IMG/VR virus record: IMGVR_UViG_3300020171_000006
Coordinates: 1 to 63,046 of that record
Strand: one strand, 5' to 3'
From: a virus
DNA: 63,046 bases
The position numbers were made by a program, and so were the translations under genes. The notes under the pieces were generated by a model. The model did not search any database and had not been told where the DNA came from. It saw only the letters and a program-made list of their open reading frames with translations. Of the stretch, positions 32,729-41,569 are shown piece after piece; the stretch's first letter is position 1; every line of letters begins with the position of its first letter.

Positions 32729-33127
32729 TTACCGGAGAATAAATTCCTGCGGCTCAAAAATTTTAACTTTAATATCAACAGTAACAAGAGTTCCGCCAGA
32801 TTCAGAAACTACATACAAACGAAGGTATCTAACTTCACCTTTGCCCTGATAACGAAGTGCATAAGTTCCATTCGCTGTATATGTAACATCCTGCTCATCC
32901 TCATCCACGTTAAACCAATTACTGTTATCCAAAGAACCTTGAATCCTAACAACTACATTGGTATCAATCGTTGCAATTGTTACAGCAAAAACAGCACTCA
33001 AGTAAATAACTTTGCCATCATCTGTAATCATCTGAATAACATCAGAGGCAGTTGCAGCAGCAGTTATCTGAGCAAGCGTAACAATCGAATTGTTAGGAGC
33101 ATAATGTGAGGCTATATATATTGCCAT
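32729..33127 (-). CDS. Decoration-like virion protein B
   Basis: 132 residues. Matches protein A block by block: VVVRIQGSLDNSNWFNV, EDEQDVTYTANGTYALRYQG, YVVSESGGTLVTVDI. It carries an extra C-terminal tail (KIFEPQEFILR). Probably a virion surface protein. Confidence 0.55.
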   Translation of the reverse strand: MAIYIASHYAPNNSIVTLAQITAAATASDVIQMITDDGKVIYLSAVFAVTIATIDTNVVVRIQGSLDNSNWFNVDEDEQDVTYTANGTYALRYQGKGEVRYLRLYVVSESGGTLVTVDIKVKIFEPQEFILR

Positions 33128-33147
33128 AAATACTCCCTTTCATTTTA

Positions 33148-33197
33148 GGCGGGAGGGGGATATTTCTACCCCCCATCCAGAGGAAAGCTGACCCGCC
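33148..33197 (-). other. Intergenic GC-rich hairpin
   Basis: GGCGGG 33148-33153 pairs with CCCGCC 33192-33197, and inside GGGGG 33155-33159 pairs with CCCCC. It separates the 340-residue virion gene from decoration protein B. No T-run follows on the minus strand, so it is more likely an mRNA processing or stability element than a terminator. Confidence 0.55.
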
Positions 33198-33203
33198 ATT
33201 TAA

Positions 33204-34226
33204 TTAATTATTAGTAGTTTGGAACAACATCTGATATGCCGTATGGGCATTATCTGTCCCAGTTTCCAAAGCTCTCGCAAATGTATAAGTTACATTCGTA
33301 GAAGCATCAGAAACACCTAATGCACTTGTTCCAACACAAACACCATCACCAAGTACAGTAGCACCAACATTCATACAATATACGATGGCACCTGAACAAG
33401 CAGCTAAAACATACTTTGGATTTGTATCCGATCCTGCTCTTGTAGCAAAATCTGTCGTTTGACAGCAAATTCCAACAACAGCAGTATCATTAGCAGCAGC
33501 CAAATGTCCTTCACATAATTCCCAATTAATACCACAACCAGGAATCATTGTTTGCCCTGTTGCAACTTTAATTGGTCTTACTGGACCATAAATAGGACCA
33601 GCGGCAATTTCCGTATTGCTACCTTCACCTGTAATAAGGTCAGTAACAAAAATGCTGTCGATATAAACTTTCTCAGTACTTGCAGAACTACGCTGGTCAA
33701 CAAATCTAAATCCATCAACCGCTTCTCTGGCTATACCGGAAATATCAATGCATTTTATTTCAAATACATCCACTGTGGTATTAACAGGAACACTTAATGC
33801 AGTGCACCAATCCCCATTATTCCTAATTTGAACAGTTAATTCACCTGCTAATCTCAATGCTGTATCATCATGAACCCACATACAAAGCCAATTGAATTCA
33901 TTCCAATTTTCTCTGTCAGGTCTATGATTAGTATCGAGGGTTAGAGTTGAACCAAGTGTAGTTGTTAAACTATCTGTTTCAAGAGAATCTGAACCTGTTC
34001 TAAAATCAGGAGTTCCTGCAACGCAATTAAAATCAGATGCACTGGAAATATCCCAATCAGTAACAGTTTCACAATTAGAAACCATGTGAATTGTAGAGCC
34101 AACAGTTGCAAATTTCTGCAATTGCCAAGCAGCCCAATAAAAACCGGGACCAAATTGACCTTCAACTTCTGTACGTTCGACAGGACTAACATAGTCCCTA
34201 TTTTCATGTTTGTAACCTGCACCCAT
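33204..34226 (-). CDS. Virion-associated protein next to major capsid
   Basis: 340 residues. N-terminal NRDYVSPVERTEVEGQFGPG, a beta-rich middle, and a C-terminal half with VATGQTMIPGCGINWELC and DTAVVGICCQTTDF that reads like a decoration or head-fibre domain. Its leader and 3' end are both bordered by GC hairpins. No known family assigned with confidence. Confidence 0.5.
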   Translation of the reverse strand: MGAGYKHENRDYVSPVERTEVEGQFGPGFYWAAWQLQKFATVGSTIHMVSNCETVTDWDISSASDFNCVAGTPDFRTGSDSLETDSLTTTLGSTLTLDTNHRPDRENWNEFNWLCMWVHDDTALRLAGELTVQIRNNGDWCTALSVPVNTTVDVFEIKCIDISGIAREAVDGFRFVDQRSSASTEKVYIDSIFVTDLITGEGSNTEIAAGPIYGPVRPIKVATGQTMIPGCGINWELCEGHLAAANDTAVVGICCQTTDFATRAGSDTNPKYVLAACSGAIVYCMNVGATVLGDGVCVGTSALGVSDASTNVTYTFARALETGTDNAHTAYQMLFQTTNN

Positions 34227-34250
34227 TGTAAATCTCCTTTTTAGAGTCGA

Positions 34251-34278
34251 TGCCGTCCTGGCACAATACCAGGCGGCA
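34251..34278 (-). other. Hairpin in the leader of the 340-residue virion gene
   Basis: TGCCG-T-CCTGG at 34251-34261 pairs with CCAGG-CGGCA at 34269-34278, ten pairs with one bulged T. It lies between the endonuclease stop and the next ATG. No T-run follows in the minus direction. Confidence 0.55.
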
Positions 34279-34288
34279 CCGTACTCAG

Positions 34289-35143
34289 TTAGTAAAAGTT
34301 AAATAATTGTTTATTATCTTCTTTTTGTAAACACGCACATAATTCACTAATACAATTATTTATTGAATCATTAATTGCATGTTCCCAAAATCTTAATACA
34401 GTATAACCCTGTAAAGACCACAATTGATTTTTTAACTTATCTTGTTTAATCATATCTTTACGGTTATGCCAATAATCACCATCACACTCAATTATGATAT
34501 TATAATCCGGTAAAAAGAAATCCACACAAGAATATAAATTATCAATCACAATTGAATATTGCTTCTCATAATTTAAATTCAATTGTTTTAAAATTTTCTC
34601 AAAAGCAAGTTCAATGGAAGTATCTTTAATCTTACGAATGCTTCTAATACCGGAAACATAAGCAGTTTCTAAACTCTTACTTATACTTTCTCTGTGTTTA
34701 ATAGAAAGATTTTTATCCTTCCAATAAGCAATTAATTTACCAGAAGCATATTTTTCTTTTAAAACTTTACTGTGCTCCTTTTTCCATTGTTCTGTTTGCT
34801 TCTTACCTTTTCTTCCAGAAGTTTTTCCTTTATGAGCAATACTCATTTTTAATCGAGCTTCCTCTGAATGATTTTTTCCATAAAAAGGATTCTTTTCACC
34901 CTTTCTAATTTCACTCAATTTCTTTCTCGTCTCTTCTGAGTCCATAGGATTATAAAGTAAGCCAAGAGAATGTTGTTTCTTTTTTGTTTCACTAATTTTT
35001 CTCTTGTGTTCTTCTGAAAAGAATTTAGACTTGCCTCTTCCATTATGACCATTAATAAATCGGTTTCCCTGTTTTACTATTTGGCCACAACTACATTGGC
35101 AATACTTCTCATATGAATTTCTTTTTTCCATCTTATTTATCAT
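34289..35143 (-). CDS. Homing-type endonuclease, NUMOD3 repeats plus Vsr/DUF559-like nuclease
   Basis: 284 residues. N-terminal CQCSCGQIVKQGNRFINGHN is a Cys/His element; three NUMOD3-like DNA-binding repeats follow (SEEHKRKISE, SEETRKKLSE, SEEARLKMS). The C terminus has a restriction-fold nuclease: DTSIELAFEKIL, VDFFLPDYNIIIECDGDYWH and TVLRFWEHAI, with Asp/Glu/Cys-Asp as in Vsr-like enzymes. It sits as a free-standing gene just past the major capsid gene. A paralogue is at 54479. Confidence 0.75.
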   Translation of the reverse strand: MINKMEKRNSYEKYCQCSCGQIVKQGNRFINGHNGRGKSKFFSEEHKRKISETKKKQHSLGLLYNPMDSEETRKKLSEIRKGEKNPFYGKNHSEEARLKMSIAHKGKTSGRKGKKQTEQWKKEHSKVLKEKYASGKLIAYWKDKNLSIKHRESISKSLETAYVSGIRSIRKIKDTSIELAFEKILKQLNLNYEKQYSIVIDNLYSCVDFFLPDYNIIIECDGDYWHNRKDMIKQDKLKNQLWSLQGYTVLRFWEHAINDSINNCISELCACLQKEDNKQLFNFY

Positions 35144-35164
35144 AACCTATTTACTATATTAAAT

Positions 35165-36502
35165 TTACTTTGTTACATTATAAAGCCAACCAATCATTGG
35201 CTCAGTAGTGGTATCACGAATTGCACGGAAATGTTTTCTCATTGTAGAAACAAGGTAACTATTTCCATAAAGAGGTTTCCGTACATATTCAATTGTAAAA
35301 CCTTTTCTTATACCAACTCTGAAACCTGGAGTCCAGACTTTCAACAGTTGTGTAAGAGTTTCAGTAGTACCATCATAAACACCACTTGCATTCTGTAACT
35401 CCTCAACATGCTGAGTTAGAACAATCTGCTCACCATCAATAGCATTAAGTCTGCCATTTTTAATAGTAGCAACTGCCCCAAATTTATCAACAGTTCTTAC
35501 TTCAGCAAGAGACATCATTTTTTGGTACATATTAGTATTACACAGAACTTTAATCTCGTCTGGATTAATACCATACAAACCCATCTCAGAATTAAGTCCT
35601 CTCAGAAGAGCAAGCCCTGCTGAGGTTGACCACGTTGAACCATCGTTCTTCAGTGTGCTGATACACATATCCCTGAGACCATTCCAGCTTCTCCGAATAT
35701 CATCCGAAGCTACTGTATAACCAGTATCAAGATGAGTAGCAGTAGTATCACCATTAATAATTGCATTATCTGAACCTCTTGACTGAGCTATTGCAATATC
35801 CCTTCTCAGTTCAGGAAGTACAGCAACATAAGCATCCTCAATCATCTCATCGGAAACCGCTGTATTGACAATACTCTTGATTGCTGTAAATGTCAAATCA
35901 TCAGTTCCCATTGAACTGGTCTTATACATTGAAGGTGAATCTGTAGTTGCTTCCCCACCTTTATAAGCTGTCAGATGGGAGGATTTCACTGGAAATGTAT
36001 AGGGATTCGTAGGCATGGTAAATGATTGGAAAAGAGAAGTAATTTTCGCTTCAATTTCCACAAGGTCGATCATAGACTGCGAAAAGCCTTCGGGAATCCA
36101 CTCAAGACCTACACCTGCCGCGCTTGTATTCAATGCCTTCACAAGTTCTCCCCATTTCCTTTCAAAATTAGGAAATGACTGAAGAGCGGAAGGTTGACGT
36201 TTCATAATGGTGCAAAGAATGTAGAGATCATCATTCATTTCATGAAGTTTCTTTGTAACCTCATCCGTACCTGCTTTTTCCTCAAGTCTTTTCTGAATAA
36301 CCAAAAAGTCCTGGGGGTCAATATCAGAATATGGATGCTGTCTATTTTGGGTTTTCTTCAGAATATTACGAACTGCTTTCTCTACCATATCATCTATTTT
36401 CTTTTCATCAAAAGAAAGACCTAAATCCTCTTTCTTCTCAGTAATGATTTTAAATAGAGATGCACCAAGAGCTTCAAATTCCTGGGTTGAAAGTTGTTTC
36501 AT
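35165..36502 (-). CDS. Major capsid protein, HK97 fold
   Basis: 445 residues. A helical N-terminal region of about 110 residues (delta-domain-like, with QHPYSDIDPQDFLVIQKRL), then WIPEGFSQSMIDLVEIEAKI, FTMPTNPYTFPVKSSHLTAY, SDEMIEDAYVAVLPEL and the C-terminal RVGIRKGFTIEYVRKPL, all characteristic of HK97-like capsid proteins. It follows the XkdF-type protease and a scaffold-like gene. Some 100 N-terminal residues may be cleaved on maturation. Confidence 0.85.
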   Translation of the reverse strand: MKQLSTQEFEALGASLFKIITEKKEDLGLSFDEKKIDDMVEKAVRNILKKTQNRQHPYSDIDPQDFLVIQKRLEEKAGTDEVTKKLHEMNDDLYILCTIMKRQPSALQSFPNFERKWGELVKALNTSAAGVGLEWIPEGFSQSMIDLVEIEAKITSLFQSFTMPTNPYTFPVKSSHLTAYKGGEATTDSPSMYKTSSMGTDDLTFTAIKSIVNTAVSDEMIEDAYVAVLPELRRDIAIAQSRGSDNAIINGDTTATHLDTGYTVASDDIRRSWNGLRDMCISTLKNDGSTWSTSAGLALLRGLNSEMGLYGINPDEIKVLCNTNMYQKMMSLAEVRTVDKFGAVATIKNGRLNAIDGEQIVLTQHVEELQNASGVYDGTTETLTQLLKVWTPGFRVGIRKGFTIEYVRKPLYGNSYLVSTMRKHFRAIRDTTTEPMIGWLYNVTK

Positions 36503-36507
36503 CTTAT

Positions 36508-36990
36508 TTATTCCTCCTTGTTTTCTAATGCAGCAGCAATTGCCTTTACAATCGTATTGGCAAGGTCTGTATTTTTATCTGTTTTATTAGTTGATTGTTT
36601 ACTGGCTTTTTCAAAGCCATCACTAATTGCCTTTACAGCATCCACTTCGTCCTCTTGCTTCTCTGCTGGTTCCTCACCAATAAGAAGATTGAGGGTATCA
36701 CGCAGGTTCTTCAGTTTACTAACAGTATCCTTAGAAAACTTTGCCCCTGCTTTGTCAACCTCAAATTTGAAAATACCTTCTTGAGATTCGAGTTTCTCTA
36801 ATCTATCATTAGATTTATTCAGAGCATCCTCAATTTTCCCAAGTACGCCTTTGAGTTCATCCATCTTTACTTCTCCTTTCGAGTCATCTCGCTTTACTAA
36901 TAGAAAACTTTGTTTATTTGCTGCTCTATCAACCAGTGAAACATGATTGACTTTTATGTTAAATAATCGCCGGAGTTTCAATTCTGGCAT
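36508..36990 (-). CDS. Scaffold-like protein with XkdF C-terminal-type start
   Basis: 160 residues from ATG 36990 (an ATG at 37005 is an alternative). It begins with LFNIKVNHVSLVDRAANK, a segment normally found at the C terminus of XkdF-type proteases, then a long charged coiled coil (KGVLGKIEDALNKSNDRL) and acid tail. Overlaps the protease by 32 bases. A split protease-scaffold arrangement is a reasonable reading. Confidence 0.6.
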   Translation of the reverse strand: MPELKLRRLFNIKVNHVSLVDRAANKQSFLLVKRDDSKGEVKMDELKGVLGKIEDALNKSNDRLEKLESQEGIFKFEVDKAGAKFSKDTVSKLKNLRDTLNLLIGEEPAEKQEDEVDAVKAISDGFEKASKQSTNKTDKNTDLANTIVKAIAAALENKEE

Positions 36991-37627
36991 CCGAAAACCC
37001 TCCAATGCTATACCCCGTTATTTCCCCCTTTTTAACTGATTCCCAAATCTTATCATCTAATACTAATGTTGCCATCATCCATGTGCCCTTCTTCACTGTC
37101 CCGTCACCCACCATCATATCCCCTGGTGCAATATATGATTCAACAATTTTCAGCTTCGAGTTATCTCTACCACTGTGCATCAAGTCATTTCCACTTCCAG
37201 AATACGTCACCATAAAATTGTGAGCCGCTTTCCGTACTTCCTCTTCACTATAAATGTCACCAATAGTTTTATCTGTTCTGGTAGCATCAACGGTCTCTGG
37301 CTCTAATACAACCCCAAGTATATATCGTAACTCTTCTCCTTTTTTAATTGTTATATCACCAATCTTAAAATCCTCTGGTGAATTATAAGTTAATGCTGAA
37401 TATTTAGAATTCTCTATTTCATACTTCTCCGCTTTCTGTTCAAACATTCCCCCGCACTGTCCGGCTGCTTCCTCTTGCGTTTTACCTTCCCTAATCAGAA
37501 AAGGAATACATCTACCCATCCAATCATCCCTTGATTCACCCGGCTGTATTTCAGGTTTAGCAATAGAAAGGTTATCCAATTTTTCAAGATGAAGGTTTAC
37601 CTCTTTAGTGATTTTTCTTTTTATCAT
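36959..37627 (-). CDS. Prohead protease, XkdF-like
   Basis: 222 residues. KGEELRYILGVVLEPETVDA, YSEEEVRKAAHNFMV, LKIVESYIAPGD and KGTWMMATLVLDDKIWESV, then KGEITGYSIGGF match the XkdF family of head maturation proteases. The N-terminal 60 residues (PGESRDDWMGRCIPFLI..QCGGMF) form the usual short leading domain. Cleaves scaffold and capsid precursors during assembly. Confidence 0.8.
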   Translation of the reverse strand: MIKRKITKEVNLHLEKLDNLSIAKPEIQPGESRDDWMGRCIPFLIREGKTQEEAAGQCGGMFEQKAEKYEIENSKYSALTYNSPEDFKIGDITIKKGEELRYILGVVLEPETVDATRTDKTIGDIYSEEEVRKAAHNFMVTYSGSGNDLMHSGRDNSKLKIVESYIAPGDMMVGDGTVKKGTWMMATLVLDDKIWESVKKGEITGYSIGGFSDARIETPAII

Positions 37628-37751
37628 TATCCAATTCCCTCTTAACTTGTTCTATTAAAAAGCCATCTTTTGCAATCAATCTGCCTTTTGAATCATATAC
37701 TTCAAATTTTGAACTTTCTTCTAATTTTTCTTTTTTTCTTTTTTCATTCAT
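37605..37751 (-). CDS. Small hypothetical protein, 48 residues
   Basis: ATG at 37751 with GAGG about 10 bases upstream, TAA at 37605-37607. Basic N terminus (NEKRKKEKLEES) then SKFEVYDSKGRLIAKDGFLI, a likely small beta hairpin. Overlaps the gp7-like gene at its start and the protease at its end, so it is tightly packed in the head operon. Confidence 0.55.
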   Translation of the reverse strand: MNEKRKKEKLEESSKFEVYDSKGRLIAKDGFLIEQVKRELDNDKKKNH

Positions 37752-39151
37752 AATTCAACAGCCTCTATTAAATATTGTTTTCCTCTCATTATCCCGGAAG
37801 CAGTAGGATACTCTATTTCTACTATTTTCTTTTCTATTATTTTAAAATTTGTATTTTCTGAAAATAGCACTTCCTTTTCAGCCTTCTTATAACCAGATAT
37901 ATAATCAACAGATACACCACTTTTTGAATTGATTTTAAATAGCACCTTATTACCAAATGATTTAGCAATATCCGAATCAGATGACCAAGATGAGGTTCCA
38001 CCCATTTTCACTATTGATCCATTTGGAAAAATTGCATCAACATCCTTTCCAAATGTTGTTATCCCACGAAAAACTTCACCATTATATTTAGGTGATTTTT
38101 TTATAAATTCCTCTATATTAGTAGCGTCTTGTTTTAATTTAACTTTATAACTTTCTTTATAATTCAATATTTCCGGTGCATTTCTTTGTAAACGCCTTAT
38201 ATCTGCAAAATCAGTTGTGGTATATGCTCTTACACTACCTATTATTTCATCTGCATGTTTATCTGTTATTTTTCCGCCAAAATCATTTATTAATATTTCT
38301 TTTACATCTTTTATATCTTTTTTTGGTAAATGACCCCTTGTAAGTCTTTCCGGTTTTTCTGAAGTAGGTGCAGTAACTTCTGGTCTCCTAATAACCGGAA
38401 TCAAAGCACATTTACAATTTACAGTATTCCATGCACTCCCTGCTCTATCACCTGGATATTGTAAACTCTCCCCATTCACTATAAATGATTCATCAATATC
38501 TACTATCTGCTCTACATGAAAACTTCTATGTGCTGTTCCCATTAAATATGGTGACCATCGTTTACCTTTTGCTACTGTGGATTGTTTATAACCTTCTAAT
38601 GCACCATTATTAAATGCTCTTGTAGTCTCAGTCTGAGAAATCCTTTTTGCTTGCCACATCTTTTGATACTGACCTTTTTCTTTTAATCTTGAAGCTATTG
38701 CAGCAACACTTTCCCCTGCCTGAGTACCAACCAGAAACTCTTTTCTCATATCATCAATGAATGATGCTGGAGCAGTAACCACCTCTTTCAATCCCTGTTC
38801 CCGTATTTCCCTTGATATTGTCTGAATACCAAGTGCCTCAACATCTGCATCGGTAATTATCTTTTCAGTAAGTATTGGTAATGGTTTCCCATAAGCAATC
38901 TCAGTTATTTCAAGCGCATACTTAAATCCAGTGCGACCCGCAAGTTCGATTGTCTTTCCAACTTTATTTTTAAATGCTATCAACTCATTAGTTTTCAATT
39001 TAAAACTGTTTTCACCTTTTCCACTATTAACATCAACAATGAGTCTATTTAGAATAGATGACAACTGGACATAGCAAGTACCATAGATTCTCTTTTCCTC
39101 TACTCTTCTTCGCTGTCCATAAGCCGCTGTCATTACCCTTGCTGACGCCAT
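37748..39151 (-). CDS. SPP1 gp7-like head protein fused to an ADP-ribosyltransferase domain
   Basis: 467 residues from ATG 39151 (AAGGT upstream; ATG 39178 also possible). The N-terminal 290 residues are a Mu gpF/SPP1 gp7 minor head protein: RISQTETTRAFNNGALEGY and WNTVNCKCALIPV. The C-terminal 170 residues read as an ARTE-type ADP-ribosyltransferase: VFRG (Arg), GGTSSWSSD (Ser-Thr-Ser-like) and EKEVLF (Glu-x-Glu). gp7 binds the portal and can enter the cell with DNA, so the toxin-like domain could modify host targets early. Confidence 0.75.
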   Translation of the reverse strand: MASARVMTAAYGQRRRVEEKRIYGTCYVQLSSILNRLIVDVNSGKGENSFKLKTNELIAFKNKVGKTIELAGRTGFKYALEITEIAYGKPLPILTEKIITDADVEALGIQTISREIREQGLKEVVTAPASFIDDMRKEFLVGTQAGESVAAIASRLKEKGQYQKMWQAKRISQTETTRAFNNGALEGYKQSTVAKGKRWSPYLMGTAHRSFHVEQIVDIDESFIVNGESLQYPGDRAGSAWNTVNCKCALIPVIRRPEVTAPTSEKPERLTRGHLPKKDIKDVKEILINDFGGKITDKHADEIIGSVRAYTTTDFADIRRLQRNAPEILNYKESYKVKLKQDATNIEEFIKKSPKYNGEVFRGITTFGKDVDAIFPNGSIVKMGGTSSWSSDSDIAKSFGNKVLFKINSKSGVSVDYISGYKKAEKEVLFSENTNFKIIEKKIVEIEYPTASGIMRGKQYLIEAVEL

Positions 39152-39166
39152 TTTTACCTTACCCCT

Positions 39167-39219
39167 ATACTTATACACCTCAAGATGAGATCATTGAAAT
39201 TTGAGCCATTCTAACCCCT
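39167..39219 (-). promoter_or_regulatory. Conserved 53-bp leader element, copy 1
   Basis: Some 85 percent alike to 52229-52281. Shared blocks include ATACTTATACACC, GAGATCATT, AAATTTGA, CCATT and ACCCCT (plus-strand reading). Each copy lies just upstream of a minus-strand operon, here the gp7-like gene. Read on the minus strand it ends with GTATAAGTAT, an AT-rich -10-like block. A phage-specific promoter or operator is likely. Confidence 0.6.
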
Positions 39220-39240
39220 GGTATCCTAAGTTTTATTCAG

Positions 39241-39279
39241 GAGAGGCACCCAGCACTTCCCCGTTGATGAATGCCTCTC
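39241..39279 (-). other. Intergenic hairpin
   Basis: GAGAGGCA 39241-39248 and TGCCTCTC 39272-39279 form a perfect 8-bp inverted repeat in the 138-base gap between the 92-residue gene and the gp7-like gene. In the minus direction it comes before the leader element's operon gap end. No T-run; possible processing site. Confidence 0.5.
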
Positions 39280-39316
39280 CCTTGGAAAGGAGGCCCGCTG
39301 TGCCGGAGCAGGAACC

Positions 39317-39595
39317 TCAAACATCATCATTATCTAATGCATCACGCATTCCGGCAACCAACTTGGCAAATTTCAACTGAAGTAAATCCTCCACGCGCTG
39401 TCCCGGCTTCTGACCAAATGTAGTAGTTAATTTAGAACCAATCCGCTTACCAACTTTAGCACCCATATCATACGCTTCAGTATCGGTTATCTGTTGATTT
39501 GCAATAGAAAGAACAGAATCAACAAGCAAATCTACCAGACGTTCTTTAATACCACCAGTGAAGAAGTTCATAATTGCTTTGAATGGATTAGTCAT
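39317..39595 (-). CDS. Hypothetical protein in head cluster
   Basis: 92 residues from ATG 39595, directly after the portal stop, with GAGGAAG upstream inside the portal gene. Amphipathic helices (TNPFKAIMNFFTGGIKERL), then VGKRIGSKLTTTFGQKPG. Role unknown; a small portal-associated protein is possible. Confidence 0.55.
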   Translation of the reverse strand: MTNPFKAIMNFFTGGIKERLVDLLVDSVLSIANQQITDTEAYDMGAKVGKRIGSKLTTTFGQKPGQRVEDLLQLKFAKLVAGMRDALDNDDV

Positions 39596-39596
39596 T

Positions 39597-41024
39597 TTAT
39601 ACTTCCTCTGCTTCAGGTTGAAATGATGGACTTGCACCTGCTGGAAATTTACCACTCTGAGAAGGTTGGAATCCGCCCGGGGGAGGGGGTCCTTCCTGCT
39701 CAGGAGGCATTTCCATAAATGCATCATCCAATGAAACTAAGTTTGCTGCTAATACTCTTTTACTACCAAATTTCTTTTTATCCTCACCCTCCATAGGATA
39801 ACCAAGTGCTGTAGCATACTCCCCTATTGTAATACCACCACGTTCAAGCATTCTGGATAAACGTTCTTCTCTCTCTTTCACTGTTTCTTCCAAAGCAGGA
39901 ATAATATCCATATCAAATCGGCAATAGTATTCTTTTCCAGATGCCTTATTATATGGTATGATGATATTCTTCTGAATTGTCCGTTCTATCTTCCTACACT
40001 TTGGAGGTAATGTAGTAGTCCAGAAAATTCTAATTTGCTCTTTTGCATTTGCATAATTTGCATATTCATAAATCCCAGCCATCGCGGGCGGAACTCCAAA
40101 TGCTCCAAAGATTCTTTCCCTAAGACTCTTTTCCATCTCTCTAAAATCCATATCCCTACGGGCTTCGGATAGAACTTCAACTTCCATACCTGATTCCATT
40201 AGAACCGGCAACCGTGCTTTTCTTGGACCACTGAATGCTTTTGACCATGCTGCCGCAAATGCCCGTTTAGATATTTCCTGAAGAGGTGGAATACCTTTGT
40301 TAATATCTGGATTATGTTTAATGATAAGATCAGGTCTGGCTTCATTCTCGAAAAATGTTTTATTATAGCCTTCCCGATACAATTCAGTAACAAGAGAAGT
40401 TGCTAATGCTTTTACCGTACCCTGCCCATATAGAGGATCGGTTGGATTGGTATATTTGAAATGCACAATCTTTTGTGGAGGAAATCTCTTTTTGAAAGCA
40501 TCGTTAACACTATACTCATAATACTTAATTCGTTCAGTAGTATCAGGTGCAATCTTAACATGATAAGGTTCAAGATTATGTAATTCTAACGGTAGTCCTT
40601 TTACCATTCCAAACTTTTCCCAGTAATTGTCCCCTGTAAGATCAAGAAACAATGCAGTCTGCTCAATTAAATCTGGACCAGATTGATATGAATTTGGTTC
40701 ATCAAATAAATCAAAAAGAATACCATCTTTTAAAATTTTATCTTCACCTTTCAACCTCTCATATAACCGAAATGGTGCAGTTGATATTGATGTTGAAATA
40801 ATCCATGCCGCTACATATACCCAGACTACTGTTGAGTATGTTTGCGCGAATGCCCTGTAATCCCCTGGTTGTGGTACAACTTCTAAACCATGCAGTAAAC
40901 TTGTTACTAAAGGCCATGCCTGAGATTGCTTCAATACCGCAAGTGAAAACTGCTCCTCTCCTGGGTATTCCGGTAATGGATTACAAAACCCTAAATTCTT
41001 TTGTATATCAAACAACGAAGCCAT
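39597..41024 (-). CDS. Portal protein, HK97-type
   Basis: 475 residues from ATG 41024 (TGATATG junction; an upstream TTG is less likely). YVAAWIISTSISTAPFRLYE, LTGDNYWEKFG, KIVHFKYTNPTDPLYGQG and ARPDLIIKHNP match HK97/lambda-type portals; FGAFGVPPAMAGIYEYANYA is the conserved C-terminal segment. A Pro/Gly-rich tail closes it. The ring forms the DNA gate. Confidence 0.85.
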   Translation of the reverse strand: MASLFDIQKNLGFCNPLPEYPGEEQFSLAVLKQSQAWPLVTSLLHGLEVVPQPGDYRAFAQTYSTVVWVYVAAWIISTSISTAPFRLYERLKGEDKILKDGILFDLFDEPNSYQSGPDLIEQTALFLDLTGDNYWEKFGMVKGLPLELHNLEPYHVKIAPDTTERIKYYEYSVNDAFKKRFPPQKIVHFKYTNPTDPLYGQGTVKALATSLVTELYREGYNKTFFENEARPDLIIKHNPDINKGIPPLQEISKRAFAAAWSKAFSGPRKARLPVLMESGMEVEVLSEARRDMDFREMEKSLRERIFGAFGVPPAMAGIYEYANYANAKEQIRIFWTTTLPPKCRKIERTIQKNIIIPYNKASGKEYYCRFDMDIIPALEETVKEREERLSRMLERGGITIGEYATALGYPMEGEDKKKFGSKRVLAANLVSLDDAFMEMPPEQEGPPPPGGFQPSQSGKFPAGASPSFQPEAEEV

Positions 41025-41025
41025 A

Positions 41026-41247
41026 TCAATATCCAATCTGATTTAATAGAACTGTTCCAGTTATAATTGCTCCTGCAATAGCAACGGTAAGAACAACAAT
41101 ACTGACAGTTCCGATAGCTATGTATTTAATAACTTTTCCTCTCCATATAGTAGGCTCCTTCTCTCCAGTGAAATAAGTAAATACCGAAAAGATTGCTAAC
41201 AAGAATACTGACAATACAAAAAAACCAATGAGTATTTGTGCTAACAT
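41026..41247 (-). CDS. Two-helix membrane protein between terminase and portal
   Basis: 73 residues, GGAGG upstream of ATG 41247. Helices at about 3-25 (LIGFFVLSVFLLAIFSVF) and 42-68 (IAIGTVSIVVLTVAIAGAII). An odd place for a membrane protein; it might be a holin-like or superinfection-control protein. The stop overlaps the portal start. Confidence 0.6.
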   Translation of the reverse strand: MLAQILIGFFVLSVFLLAIFSVFTYFTGEKEPTIWRGKVIKYIAIGTVSIVVLTVAIAGAIITGTVLLNQIGY

Positions 41248-41257
41248 TAGAAACCTC

Positions 41258-41569
41258 CTACATCAAACGAAGTGCTATTCTTGGAGTTAATTGAGGAAAC
41301 CTTTCTCCAAACGGAACTTCATCAAAGTCCTTACTTGTATAAACCAATCCAAATCTTTCTTTATAATGATCATAAAATGTATCAACGCAAACAGCATCGG
41401 TCGGTAATCCTCTAACATTCAATTCTTTTCTACCATTCATAAAAAGATTGGAAAGCATTTCACGAGCCACATAAACTATCTTCCTTCTCCTGAAGACATC
41501 TGCATTGATTATTACATGACTTTTTTGTGGGCCATCAAAAATATCATTATCACTAATTCCTGGAATCAT
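41258..41569 (-). CDS. Hypothetical protein after terminase
   Basis: 103 residues, ATGA overlap with the terminase gene. Alpha/beta sequence with VIINADVFRRRKIVYVAREML and RFGLVYTSKDFDEVP. No family recognised; its location suggests a role in packaging or head assembly. Confidence 0.55.
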   Translation of the reverse strand: MIPGISDNDIFDGPQKSHVIINADVFRRRKIVYVAREMLSNLFMNGRKELNVRGLPTDAVCVDTFYDHYKERFGLVYTSKDFDEVPFGERFPQLTPRIALRLM

